This document shows, one piece after another, positions 17,816-25,754 of a stretch of 64,000 nucleotides of DNA. Each line of letters starts with the position of its first letter. Position 1 is the stretch's first letter. The notes below the pieces were generated by a model. The model saw nothing but the letters and a program-made list of their open reading frames with translations, did no database searches and was not told the origin of the DNA. Both the position numbers and the translations under genes were made by a program. The stretch lies in the NCBI RefSeq assembly GCF_022761115.1, contig NZ_JAKWJS010000001.1, positions 806,001-870,000 of the forward strand. The letters are read 5' to 3'. The stretch comes from Dyella sp. RRB7 (lineage in GTDB: Bacteria; Pseudomonadota; Gammaproteobacteria; Xanthomonadales; Rhodanobacteraceae).

Positions 17816-18166
17816 TCAGGCCTTTCGCATATCCCGCAGCTGCCAGCTCGGCCCGATCAACAGGTTCAGCCGTTGCCGCACGATGCTCATCGGCAGGTCG
17901 GTGATGAGGTCCACGTCGATGCGCAGGTCATCCACGCGAGCGCTGACCGTGGCGGCCGGGTCGATCGCCCCCAGGGCCGGATCGACGTCGTCCGGCTCGT
18001 CCTGCAGGGCGCGCCAGCGCTCGAACAGCCCGGGGGTACGCACGGCATTTTGCAATGCAGCGGCCAGGTCATCCGGCCCCGCGCCGTCATAGCTCAGTGA
18101 CGGCACCGGACCGCGCGCATGGGCCAGGTCGGCGATCGAAAGGTAGTAGTGACTGCGAATGGACAT
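17816..18166 (-). CDS. Conserved-looking hypothetical protein, 116 residues
   Basis: A short protein starting MSIRSHYYLSIADLAHARG with an AGGAGA ribosome site upstream. It contains the segments VPSLSYDGAGPDDLAAAL, FERWRALQDEPDDVDPALG and, near the end, RQRLNLLIGPSWQLRDMR. I recognise no domain. No signal peptide or membrane segment is visible. It follows bioD on the same strand with a gap of 50 bases, so the two may share a transcript. Strong ribosome site, GC-skewed third positions and length support a real gene. The frame continues upstream past 18166, but only antisense-like into bioD. Confidence 0.7.
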   Translation of the reverse strand: MSIRSHYYLSIADLAHARGPVPSLSYDGAGPDDLAAALQNAVRTPGLFERWRALQDEPDDVDPALGAIDPAATVSARVDDLRIDVDLITDLPMSIVRQRLNLLIGPSWQLRDMRKA

Positions 18167-18216
18167 GGCAAGGCTCTCCTGCGGAATGGGCGCATGCAAG
18201 CACACGCCATGTGAAA

Positions 18217-18888
18217 TCACTCCAAGATCGCGCCCACATCCAGTTGCGATGCGGCGACATGGGCCGGGACGCCATGGGGCAGCACGCCCAGGCAAGGCGC
18301 CGGCAACAGCTGGCGCAGGGTGGCCAGGTTCTCGTCGACCGCGGCCATGTCCGGATCGATCAGGTTGCCGACCCAGCCGACCAGGCGACAGCCATCGGTG
18401 GCGATGGCGCGCGCGCTGAGCAAGGCGTGATTGATGCAGCCCAGACGCAAGCCCACCACCAGGATCACCGGCAACTGCCATTGCCGCGCGATGTCCGACG
18501 CCAGCAACCCGCGCGACAGCGGCACCAGCCAGCCGCCCACGCCTTCGACCAGCACCACGTCATGGATGTCGCGCAGCCGTTCGAACGCCTCGAAAAGGGG
18601 AGCCAACCGGATCTCCACGCCCTCGTGCGCGGCGGCCAGGTGCGGCGACACCGGCTCGCGCAGGGCGATGGGATTGATCCATTCATAGGGCATCGGCGCA
18701 CTGCTCGCCCCCTGCAGCGCCAGGCCGTCCTCGTTGCGCAGTCCCTCGGCCGTCTCGACGCAACCGCTGGCCACCGGTTTCATGCCGCACGCGTTCAGCC
18801 CCTGGGCGCGCAACGCATGCAGCAACGCGCAGGTGGCATGGGTTTTGCCCACGCCGGTATCGGTACCCGCGATAAAGAATGTCGACAT
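18217..18888 (-). CDS. bioD: Dethiobiotin synthetase
   Basis: BioD closes the ureido ring of dethiobiotin from 7,8-diaminopelargonate, CO2 and ATP, the penultimate step of biotin synthesis. The 223-residue protein starts MSTFFIAGTDTGVGKT with the P-loop at residues 8-16. KPVASGC (substrate-binding Lys), VEGVGGWLVPLS and VVGLRLGCINHALLSA follow, all family signatures. Length is typical. Other biotin genes are not in the window. Confidence 0.95.
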   Translation of the reverse strand: MSTFFIAGTDTGVGKTHATCALLHALRAQGLNACGMKPVASGCVETAEGLRNEDGLALQGASSAPMPYEWINPIALREPVSPHLAAAHEGVEIRLAPLFEAFERLRDIHDVVLVEGVGGWLVPLSRGLLASDIARQWQLPVILVVGLRLGCINHALLSARAIATDGCRLVGWVGNLIDPDMAAVDENLATLRQLLPAPCLGVLPHGVPAHVAASQLDVGAILE

Positions 18889-19015
18889 GTCACGTCACCC
18901 CTGATGACGAATGAGAAAACACCACCCCGACGTGCCGTCGCCGCCGGGCGGTCGCGATCGCCGCACCCCGGCTGGTCAGGCGCATAATACGGACTTTGCC
19001 GACAGGGCCGATGTC

Positions 19016-19507
19016 ATGTTTGAAGTCACCACGCAGGCCTACGCCAGCAAGCGCGAACACTACGAGGACCTGTGCAGCCAGGCGCGCGGCCTGCTCGAAG
19101 GCGAGCCCAGCGTGATCGCCAATGCCGCGAACTTCTCCGCACTGGTCTACCACAGCCTGGCCGACCTCAACTGGTGCGGGTTCTATCTGTTCGACGGCAG
19201 CGAGCTGGTGGTGGGACCGTTCCAGGGCAAGCCCGCATGCATCCGCATCGCGCTTGGCCGCGGCGTGTGCGGCACCGCCGCGCAGACGCGCACCACCCAG
19301 GTGGTACGCGACGTCCACGATTTCGACGGGCATATCGCCTGCGACGCCGCCTCCCAATCGGAGATCGTGGTGCCGCTGGTGCGCGCCGACGGCAGCCTGT
19401 TCGGCGTGTGGGACGTGGACAGCCCCCGCATCGCGCGCTTCGACGATGAAGACCGCGCGGGCATGGAAGCACTGTGCGCGGTGTTCATGCAGAGCGTTAA
19501 CCGCTAA
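19016..19507 (+). CDS. msrC: Free methionine-(R)-sulfoxide reductase (GAF domain)
   Basis: fRMsr enzymes reduce free methionine-R-sulfoxide and consist of one GAF domain. The 163-residue protein keeps the three characteristic cysteines in GKPACIRI, GRGVCGTAA and HIACDAASQSEIVVPL. The start is the ATG at 19016; a CATAAT at 18983-18988 may be its -10 box. An in-frame upstream extension to 18911 lacks family residues. It overlaps the convergent engB by 4 bases at the stops. Together with gshA and the glutaredoxin fusion it fits a redox-repair theme. Confidence 0.9.
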   Translation: MFEVTTQAYASKREHYEDLCSQARGLLEGEPSVIANAANFSALVYHSLADLNWCGFYLFDGSELVVGPFQGKPACIRIALGRGVCGTAAQTRTTQVVRDVHDFDGHIACDAASQSEIVVPLVRADGSLFGVWDVDSPRIARFDDEDRAGMEALCAVFMQSVNR

Positions 19508-20145
19508 GCGTCGATGCGGGGCGTGCGCAGCAGGGTCATCACCGTGTCGCGCGCCTCGTCCACGCCGGTCGGCGCGGAGGACGAGAACACCTGAGCGGTG
19601 GCCTGCGTGCCGCCAGCGGCCAGCTCCTTGCGCAACGAAGCCAGCGCCTGCGCGGCCTGGCTGCGCGAGACCTTGTCGGCCTTGGTCAGCAGCACGTGGC
19701 ACGGCAGGTGAGTGGCGAAGCAGAACTCCAGCATCATCCGGTCGAATTCCTTCATCGGATGACGGATGTCGCTGATCAGCACAATGCCCCGCAAGCTGCG
19801 CCGCCGATGCAGATAGGCGTCGATCTCCTGCTTCCAGTGATCGCGCAGTTCAGGCGGCACCTTGGCATAGCCATAGCCGGGTAGGTCAATAAGACGCACC
19901 TCCAGCGGCGGCTGGCCGTCCCCCTGGACCAGCGGCGGCAGCGAGAAGGCCACCATCTGCTGGGTGCGCCCCGGCGTCTTGGAGGTACGGGCCAGGCCGC
20001 GATGGCCGGTCAACGCATTGAGCGCGCTGGACTTGCCCGCATTGGAGCGACCGGCGAACGCCACCTCGCCGCCACTATCGTGCGGGAGCTGCGAGATTCG
20101 ATGGGCAGCCAGCACGAACTGGGCGCCCTGTAAGGGATTTGGCAT
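19504..20145 (-). CDS. engB: Ribosome biogenesis GTP-binding protein EngB/YsxC
   Basis: EngB is a small essential GTPase needed for large ribosomal subunit assembly. The 213-residue protein has the P-loop GRSNAGKSS (about residues 32-40), the G2 threonines in TSKTPGRTQ, G3 in IDLPGYGYAKV, and G4 in LLTKADK. It starts with ATG at 20145 and is divergent from cytochrome c4. Its stop overlaps that of msrC by 4 bases. Confidence 0.95.
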   Translation of the reverse strand: MPNPLQGAQFVLAAHRISQLPHDSGGEVAFAGRSNAGKSSALNALTGHRGLARTSKTPGRTQQMVAFSLPPLVQGDGQPPLEVRLIDLPGYGYAKVPPELRDHWKQEIDAYLHRRRSLRGIVLISDIRHPMKEFDRMMLEFCFATHLPCHVLLTKADKVSRSQAAQALASLRKELAAGGTQATAQVFSSSAPTGVDEARDTVMTLLRTPRIDA

Positions 20146-20148
20146 GGT

Positions 20149-20177
20149 TTGACCGACTAAGGTGGCGCAGAGATAAT
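20149..20177 (+). promoter_or_regulatory. Predicted sigma70 promoter of the cytochrome c4 gene
   Basis: TTGACC (20149-20154) and GATAAT (20172-20177) are separated by exactly 17 bases. They lie about 80 bases before the c4 start, leaving a leader with GGGAGA as ribosome site. Confidence 0.65.
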
Positions 20178-20255
20178 CCGGGAGTTTCTGCCAGTTGCGG
20201 ACGTGCAGGTCTGTGCGAGCCGTGCAGCCATAGCAGTTTTTCGGGAGACAAGTGT

Positions 20256-21023
20256 ATGAGTTTTCGGCCCGCCGGTTCTCGGTCCGCTGTTGTTGGTTAT
20301 GCCGTAGCCCTCGTCTTTGCGCTGTCTTCTAGCGTGGTTCTCGCCCAGCAAGCCAAGGCACCGGCCGCCGCGGCCAGCGCCGCCCAGCCTGCCGCGGCCG
20401 CCACCGCCGAACAAGCTGCCGCTGCACCGGCCGCCGTCAAGCCGGGCGACGCCACCGCCGGCGCCGCCAAGGCCGCCGTTTGCGGCGCCTGCCATGGCAT
20501 GGACGGCAACTCCAGCGACCCGCAATACCCGAAGCTTGCCGGCCAGCACGAGTCGTACATCGCCCACCAGCTGACCAGCTTCAAGAGCGGCAAGCGCCAG
20601 AACCCGATCATGCTGGGCATGGCCACCCCGCTGTCCGAACAGGACATGCACGACATCGGCGCCTACTTCGCCAGCAAGTCGTCGCTGCCCGGCGTGGCCG
20701 ACCAGGCGCTGGTCGCGCGCGGCCAGCAGCTGTATCGCGAAGGCGACACCAGCAAGGGCGTACCCGCCTGCATGGCCTGTCACAGCATCGACGGCCGCGG
20801 CAACCCCGGCGCCATGTACCCGCAGCTGACCAGCCAGCACGCGCAGTACATCGAGGCCACGCTGAAGGCCTGGCACGACGGCACGACCTGGGGCGATGAG
20901 GCCCATGCCCAGATCATGCCGGGCATTGCCAAGAAACTGGACGAAAAGGACATCGCCGCCGTGGCCAGCTATGTCGAAGGCCTGCACGCCGCCGAAGGGG
21001 CGGGCGCCTCCGCCGCCAAGTGA
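20256..21023 (+). CDS. Diheme cytochrome c4
   Basis: This periplasmic electron carrier passes electrons from the bc1 complex to terminal oxidases. The 255-residue precursor has a Sec signal peptide (YAVALVFALSSSVVLAQ) followed by an Ala-rich linker of about 50 residues. Two cytochrome c domains follow, each with a CxxCH heme site: CGACHG and CMACHS. Met ligands are likely in NPIMLGMATPL and AQIMPGIA. The duplicated fold is typical of c4. The ATG at 20256 has GGGAGA upstream; a longer frame overlaps the promoter region. Two DsbA-like genes follow in the same direction, an arrangement that could link heme protein maturation and thiol oxidation. Confidence 0.92.
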   Translation: MSFRPAGSRSAVVGYAVALVFALSSSVVLAQQAKAPAAAASAAQPAAAATAEQAAAAPAAVKPGDATAGAAKAAVCGACHGMDGNSSDPQYPKLAGQHESYIAHQLTSFKSGKRQNPIMLGMATPLSEQDMHDIGAYFASKSSLPGVADQALVARGQQLYREGDTSKGVPACMACHSIDGRGNPGAMYPQLTSQHAQYIEATLKAWHDGTTWGDEAHAQIMPGIAKKLDEKDIAAVASYVEGLHAAEGAGASAAK

Positions 21024-21097
21024 TTGCCCTGCACACGCCGGCCGGCACCCGGCTGGCGTGTTCGTTCCAAGCCATGCCCAGCGCACCGAGGATCACC

Positions 21098-21961
21098 ATG
21101 TTGAAGCGTTTGTCGTTCCTGTGTACCGCCCTGCTCGCGCTCGCCGCCTGCAGCAACAACAACGACAACGCCAGCCCGGCGCCGCAACCGGCCCCTGCCG
21201 CCAGCGCGCCCGCCGCCCAGCCGCCGGCCGCTTCGACCGCTGCCGCCCCGGCAGCCGCGAGCACGGCGGCGCCTGCCGCTGCCAGCACGGCCGCCCAGGC
21301 GCCCGCGCCCGCCGCGCCGCCGGCCACCCCGTTCGTCGACGACGGCAAGTGGGTGGAAGGCAAGAACTATGTCCGCATCGAGCCGGCCCAGCCCAAGCTC
21401 ACCAATACCGACAAGGTTGAAGTGGTCGAGGTGTTCTCGTACGGCTGCCCGGCCTGCAACCAGTTCCACCCGGTGATGAACAAGCTGGTGCAGGAGCTGC
21501 CCGCCGACGCCGTGGTGGCCTATCTGCCGGCCTCGTTCATGCCGCAGGAAAACTGGCCGATGCTGCAGCGTGCCTACCTCACCGCGCAGGCGCTGGGCGT
21601 GGCCGACAAGGCCAACGACGCCATGTACGACGCCGTGTGGAAGAGCGAAGAACTGAGCGCCATGGCCCCCGGCGGCCGCGGCCTCAAGCCGTCCTCCGCC
21701 CTGCCCACGCTCGACGACGCCGCCAAGGTCTATGCCAAGTTCGGCGTCGACCCGAAGGAATTCGTGGCCACGGCCAACTCCTTCACCATCAACACCAAGG
21801 TCAAGCGCGCCGACGAGCTGGTGAAGGCCTATGGCGTGGAAGGCACGCCCACCATCATCATCGACGGCAAGTACCGCCTCGACCGCGGCACCGCCGGCGG
21901 CGACGAGCAGGCGATTGAACTGGTGAAGTGGCTGGTGTCCAAGGAAGCGGCCGGCAAGTAA
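21098..21961 (+). CDS. DsbA-like thiol:disulfide oxidoreductase, lipoprotein
   Basis: This is a DsbA-family protein that introduces or shuffles disulfides in envelope proteins. The 287-residue precursor starts MLKRLSFLCTALLALAAC, a clear lipoprotein signal, followed by an unusually long Ala/Pro/Ser-rich tether of about 60 residues that contains repeated ASTAAPAA units. The thioredoxin-fold domain has the active site CPAC in FSYGCPACNQFHP and the cis-Pro region GVEGTPTIIIDGKYR. Helical insertion features match DsbA. The start at 21098 is chosen for the lipobox; an ATG at 21074 is possible. A second DsbA follows 44 bases later. Confidence 0.88.
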   Translation: MLKRLSFLCTALLALAACSNNNDNASPAPQPAPAASAPAAQPPAASTAAAPAAASTAAPAAASTAAQAPAPAAPPATPFVDDGKWVEGKNYVRIEPAQPKLTNTDKVEVVEVFSYGCPACNQFHPVMNKLVQELPADAVVAYLPASFMPQENWPMLQRAYLTAQALGVADKANDAMYDAVWKSEELSAMAPGGRGLKPSSALPTLDDAAKVYAKFGVDPKEFVATANSFTINTKVKRADELVKAYGVEGTPTIIIDGKYRLDRGTAGGDEQAIELVKWLVSKEAAGK

Positions 21962-22005
21962 GCCCCCGCCCGCCACCGACACCAATCACCCGAGAGTACC
22001 GACCC

Positions 22006-22659
22006 ATGTTCAAGCGTTTTGCCCCCCTGCGCGTACTTGGCCTGCTGGCCGGCCTGGTGCTGGCCAGTGCCTGCACCGCCACCGGCTCTAATGAGCCGGC
22101 GCCGTACACCGACGGTGCCGAGTACGTGACCATCGCCGGCCCGGCCCATCGCCTCAGCGATGCCGGCAAGGTGGAAGTGGTCGAGGTGTTCTCCTACGGC
22201 TGCATCCATTGCGCCCACTTCGCGCCGATCGCCGACCAGCTGCGCAAGCAGCTGCCGCCCGGCGTGGTGTTCAAGCTGATGCCCGCCGCGTTCAACGACG
22301 AATGGCTGCCCTACGCCCGCGCGTTCTACGCCGCCCAGAAGCTGGGCGTGGTGGAGCAGACGCACCTGGCGCTGTTCAAGGCCAAGTTCGACGAGCACTA
22401 CCCGATCTCCACGCTGGACGAGCTGGCCGACTTCTATGCCAGCCATGGGGTGAATCGCGAGGAGTTCCTGCGCATCGCCAGCTCGGACGAGGTCACCGCG
22501 CAGATCCGCAAGGACATGACGCTGGTCCAGCAGTGGCAGGTGGACGGCACCCCGACCATCGTGGTCAACGGCAAGTACCGCAGCGCCAACGTCAAGACCC
22601 TGGATGAACTGTCCGCCTTGACCCAGTGGCTGGCCAAGCGCGAGCTGGCCGGCAAGTAA
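22006..22659 (+). CDS. DsbA-like thiol:disulfide oxidoreductase
   Basis: A second DsbA-family protein of 217 residues, without the long tether of its neighbour. The N terminus MFKRFAPLRVLGLLAGLVLA is a signal sequence; SACTA could be a weak lipobox. The active site is CIHC in FSYGCIHCAHFAP, and the cis-Pro loop is VDGTPTIVVNGKYR. The two proteins share VEVVEVFSYGC and general layout, so they look like a tandem duplication with later divergence of the dipeptide (PA versus IH) that sets redox potential. It probably shares a transcript with the upstream dsbA-like gene. Confidence 0.88.
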   Translation: MFKRFAPLRVLGLLAGLVLASACTATGSNEPAPYTDGAEYVTIAGPAHRLSDAGKVEVVEVFSYGCIHCAHFAPIADQLRKQLPPGVVFKLMPAAFNDEWLPYARAFYAAQKLGVVEQTHLALFKAKFDEHYPISTLDELADFYASHGVNREEFLRIASSDEVTAQIRKDMTLVQQWQVDGTPTIVVNGKYRSANVKTLDELSALTQWLAKRELAGK

Positions 22660-22778
22660 GCCTGGCGGGGAGGGCCCCTGGGACTTTCCCCGCATTCACG
22701 TCAAACTGGGCATTCTTACGGGCCGGATCGCCGCCGCGATGGCGGCGGCCACCCTTTTGCGACTACCCTGCCCGCCCG

Positions 22779-23588
22779 ATGACCCGCGCCGATCCCAAGC
22801 CCGCTGCCGCTCCTGAACGCCGATTGCGTCTGCTGAGCTGCAATATCCTGGCCGGCGCCAGCGTCCAGCGCTACAGCGAATACGTCACTCGCAGCATCAA
22901 CGCGGTGCTGCCCGGCCGCAGCAAGCTGGAAAACCTCGACCGCCTGGCCGAAGTGCTGCCGCAGTTCGACGTGATCGGCCTGCAGGAAGCCGACGCCGGC
23001 AGCCTGCGCTCGGGCTTCCTCAACCAGACCCGTTATCTCGCCGAAGCAGCGGGCATGCCGTTCTGGAGCCATCAGCCCAATCGCCCGATGGCGCGCCTGG
23101 CCCACTCGGCCAACGGCCTGATCAGCCGGCTGGAACCCACCAGCGTGCTGGACTACCCGCTGCCCAGCCGCATCCCGGGCCGTGGCGCCCTGCTGGCGCG
23201 GTTTGGCGAGGGTCCGGATGCGCTGGCAGTGATGATCGCCCACCTGTCGCTGAGCGCGCCGGCCCGCGCCAGGCAGCTGGCCTTCATCGCCGAGGTGCTG
23301 CAGGACTATCGCCATGCCGTGTTGATGGGCGACCTCAATACCGACGTGCGCAGCGCCGAGATGCAGCAGCTGTTCGCCCACTCCAGCCTGGTGGGCCCGG
23401 CGCAGCCCACGCCGACGTTCCCCAGTTGGAAGCCGCGCAAGGCACTGGACCATATCCTGACCTCCGAGTCGATCCGGCTCGACAAGGTCTGGGCGCTGCC
23501 GCAAGCGTTTTCCGACCACCTGCCGCTGGCAGCGGAGATCCGCTTGCCCGACCATGTCGCACCACGCACCCACCGACTCCGCCGATGA
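22779..23588 (+). CDS. Endonuclease/exonuclease/phosphatase-family protein
   Basis: This 269-residue protein has the EEP fold shared by exonuclease III, DNase I and sphingomyelinases. Landmarks are LRLLSCNILAG (Asn of the metal site), VIGLQEADAGS (Glu metal ligand), VMIAHLSLS, the catalytic LMGDLNTDV, and the C-terminal LDHILTSESI and AFSDHLPLAAEI (Asp-His). Substrate cannot be told. No signal peptide is visible. The ATG at 22779 has no Shine-Dalgarno; TACCCT lies 10 bases before it. The stop overlaps the start of the next gene (ATGA). Confidence 0.85.
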   Translation: MTRADPKPAAAPERRLRLLSCNILAGASVQRYSEYVTRSINAVLPGRSKLENLDRLAEVLPQFDVIGLQEADAGSLRSGFLNQTRYLAEAAGMPFWSHQPNRPMARLAHSANGLISRLEPTSVLDYPLPSRIPGRGALLARFGEGPDALAVMIAHLSLSAPARARQLAFIAEVLQDYRHAVLMGDLNTDVRSAEMQQLFAHSSLVGPAQPTPTFPSWKPRKALDHILTSESIRLDKVWALPQAFSDHLPLAAEIRLPDHVAPRTHRLRR

Positions 23589-24019
23589 AGCGCTTGCTCT
23601 GCCTTACCTTGCCCTGGCTGCTGGTGCTCGTCGTCGGCGCGATCGCCGCCGGGCTGCGCTATGGGCTGATCGAATCGGCCGACGTGGCACGCATCTGCGA
23701 GACCAGCCACGCCCTCAGCTGCGACCTGCGCCACCTGACCGTCACCGGCTTCATCACCGGCAACATCTTCGGCTGGGCGATCGGCATCTTCGGCTGGGTG
23801 GCGATGGCGGCCACCGTGCTGGCGCTGCGCTGGCAGAAGCTGCCATTGGCGTGGCTCGCCGCGGCGACCGGCCTGTTCGCGGTGATCCTGTACTGCTTCG
23901 TGCCCGGCGCGTTGGCGCTATTGATCGGCTGCCTGCGCCTGGTGCGCCTGCAGGCGGCTGGCCCGACGCCAGTCGACCAACACCGCGCCACCGAGCGCCA
24001 GGTTCACGCCCAGCCATAG
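23585..24019 (+). CDS. Small integral membrane protein of unknown function
   Basis: A 144-residue hydrophobic protein with at least three membrane segments: LCLTLPWLLVLVVGAIAAG, FITGNIFGWAIGIFGWVAMA and a C-terminal one around AAATGLFAVILYCFVPGALA. A loop with two cysteines (ICETSHALSCDL) lies between the first two. I recognise no family. It starts with ATG overlapping the EEP gene stop (ATGA), so the two are translationally coupled. The last 102 bases overlap the end of the convergent GH17-like gene. The polar tail after about residue 125 may not be functional. Confidence 0.65.
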   Translation: MKRLLCLTLPWLLVLVVGAIAAGLRYGLIESADVARICETSHALSCDLRHLTVTGFITGNIFGWAIGIFGWVAMAATVLALRWQKLPLAWLAAATGLFAVILYCFVPGALALLIGCLRLVRLQAAGPTPVDQHRATERQVHAQP

Positions 24020-25537
24020 CCAGGCCGGCGGGCTGAGCCCGATCTCCTGCACCACGGCCATGGCCGCCAGCAGCGGCATCACGCAGGCGAGAAAGCGCGC
24101 CTCCACCGAAGGCAGCACGGCATCCCGCACATCCAGCAGCGAGGCCAGCAGGTAGCCCAGCGCGGGCGGCCAGAACATGCCCAGCGGGAAATCGCGGTAG
24201 CGGCCATCGAAGGCCAGCAGCAGGCCGTAGAAGGCCAGCGCGAACATCCAGCAGAAACGCAGCCGCGGGTCCGGTGCCTTGGTCGCCGGCAGGCCGCCCA
24301 GTCGCGCGGCCACCCAGCGGGCCAGCGCAATGGCGGTGAGCAGCGCCAGCAGGCAGATCAGTCCGCAGAACACCCATTCGGTCTGGTTGCGGCAGGCGAA
24401 CCACATCTGGCGGAACTGCCATGCCATGGCGGTGCCGCTGGCGAACCCCGCCAGCGCCAGCGCCACCCGACTGCGCGGGCTGCGCCACTCACGGCGCCAC
24501 AGCCCGGCCAGCAGGAACAGCACCGCGCCCGCCGCGCCCGCCCACCAGCCCAGCAGCCAGCGCGGCTCCTCCACCACCGGGCCCTGCATGGCGAACTTCG
24601 GCTGCGCATTCACATCGAAGATGCCCCAGTAGCCGCCCACGGTGCCTTCCTGCTGGCGCTTCCAGGGTTGGTCGAAGGCCTCGATCACGTTGTAGGGCAT
24701 GTCCACGCTGCCGGCGTAGCGCAGGAACTCGCGCAGGTAGCGCGCCTCGTTCACCAGGCTGGCGGCGGCGCCGCGGCGCTGCTTGCCCTCGCTGGGCCAG
24801 CCGGTCTCGCCGATCATCACCGCGCGGCCGGGAAAACTCGCCTTCACATGGGCATAGACCTCGGCCACATGCTGCAGGGCGTCCTTCGGTTCGACCGGTT
24901 CGTCCTCCCAGTACGGCAGGATGTGAATGGTGATGTAGTCCACCGCATTGGCCATCTGCGGATAACGCAGCCAGAACTCCCACACGTCGGCATAGGTGAC
25001 CGGTACGTGGGTGTCATGGATCGCGTCGCGCACCTGGTTCACATAGGCCGCCAGCGAGGTGGACGACTGCTCGCCCCGCAGCAGCACCTCGTTGCCCACG
25101 ATCACGCCACGCAACACGTCCGGGTAGGCCTTGGCGGTGGCGATACCCAGCTGGATCTCGCGCTCGTTGCCCGCCGGATCGCGGCCGATCCAGATGCCCA
25201 TCAGCACCTTCATGCCGTAGCGCTGGGCAATCTGCGGCACGGCGTTGAGGCCGAGGCCCTGCGAGTAGGTACGCACGCAATCGAAGCGCTGCGACAACGC
25301 CCGCAGATCGGCGTCGATGCGCTCGGGGCTGACGAAGGCACGAGGATCGAGCGGCGTTTCGCCCGGCTTGCGGAAGGGCGCATAGGACACGCAGGCGATA
25401 TGCGCGGTGGGCGTGTCGGCCAGCGGCACCGGACGGCCAACGTTCCACCACCACAGCCCACCCGACAGTGCGGCCGCGACAAGGATCAGCCACGCAAGCG
25501 GCGCTACACGGGATAACGGCGAGGGCGATGGCGACAT
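23918..25537 (-). CDS. GH17-like membrane glucanase / glucan-modifying protein
   Basis: This 539-residue protein has an N-terminal membrane anchor (about residues 10-30), then a glycoside hydrolase family 17-like barrel (about 45-325). Its acid/base Glu is in VIVGNEVLLRGE and its nucleophile Glu in IGETGWPSEG. At least five C-terminal membrane segments follow. GH17 acts on beta-1,3-glucans; bacterial membrane-bound relatives are annotated as beta-glucan synthases or glucanosyltransferases for periplasmic glucans. The catalytic domain would face the periplasm. The ATG at 25537 has AGGAAG upstream. The frame extends to 25627 without family features. Its 3' end overlaps the convergent small membrane gene. 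Confidence 0.82.
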   Translation of the reverse strand: MSPSPSPLSRVAPLAWLILVAAALSGGLWWWNVGRPVPLADTPTAHIACVSYAPFRKPGETPLDPRAFVSPERIDADLRALSQRFDCVRTYSQGLGLNAVPQIAQRYGMKVLMGIWIGRDPAGNEREIQLGIATAKAYPDVLRGVIVGNEVLLRGEQSSTSLAAYVNQVRDAIHDTHVPVTYADVWEFWLRYPQMANAVDYITIHILPYWEDEPVEPKDALQHVAEVYAHVKASFPGRAVMIGETGWPSEGKQRRGAAASLVNEARYLREFLRYAGSVDMPYNVIEAFDQPWKRQQEGTVGGYWGIFDVNAQPKFAMQGPVVEEPRWLLGWWAGAAGAVLFLLAGLWRREWRSPRSRVALALAGFASGTAMAWQFRQMWFACRNQTEWVFCGLICLLALLTAIALARWVAARLGGLPATKAPDPRLRFCWMFALAFYGLLLAFDGRYRDFPLGMFWPPALGYLLASLLDVRDAVLPSVEARFLACVMPLLAAMAVVQEIGLSPPAWLWLGVNLALGGAVLVDWRRASRLQAHQAQAADQ

Positions 25538-25754
25538 GCGCTTCCTGACGAATGCGCCGGATGCGGCGCCTGATGGGCGGGCGATTCTATCAGGCTGGCC
25601 CGCTCCGCCATGTGTGCGGCCGGCCACCCCGGCGTTTCACGCCACGCTCAGCGGCCGTTGGCCATGCTGCCGGGCTCTGCAGCGCACCGTCCCAGCGGAA
25701 GTCGCCAAGTACACTGTGCCGGGATCGGCATTGAACAAGCCCCAAGGAGTTGTC

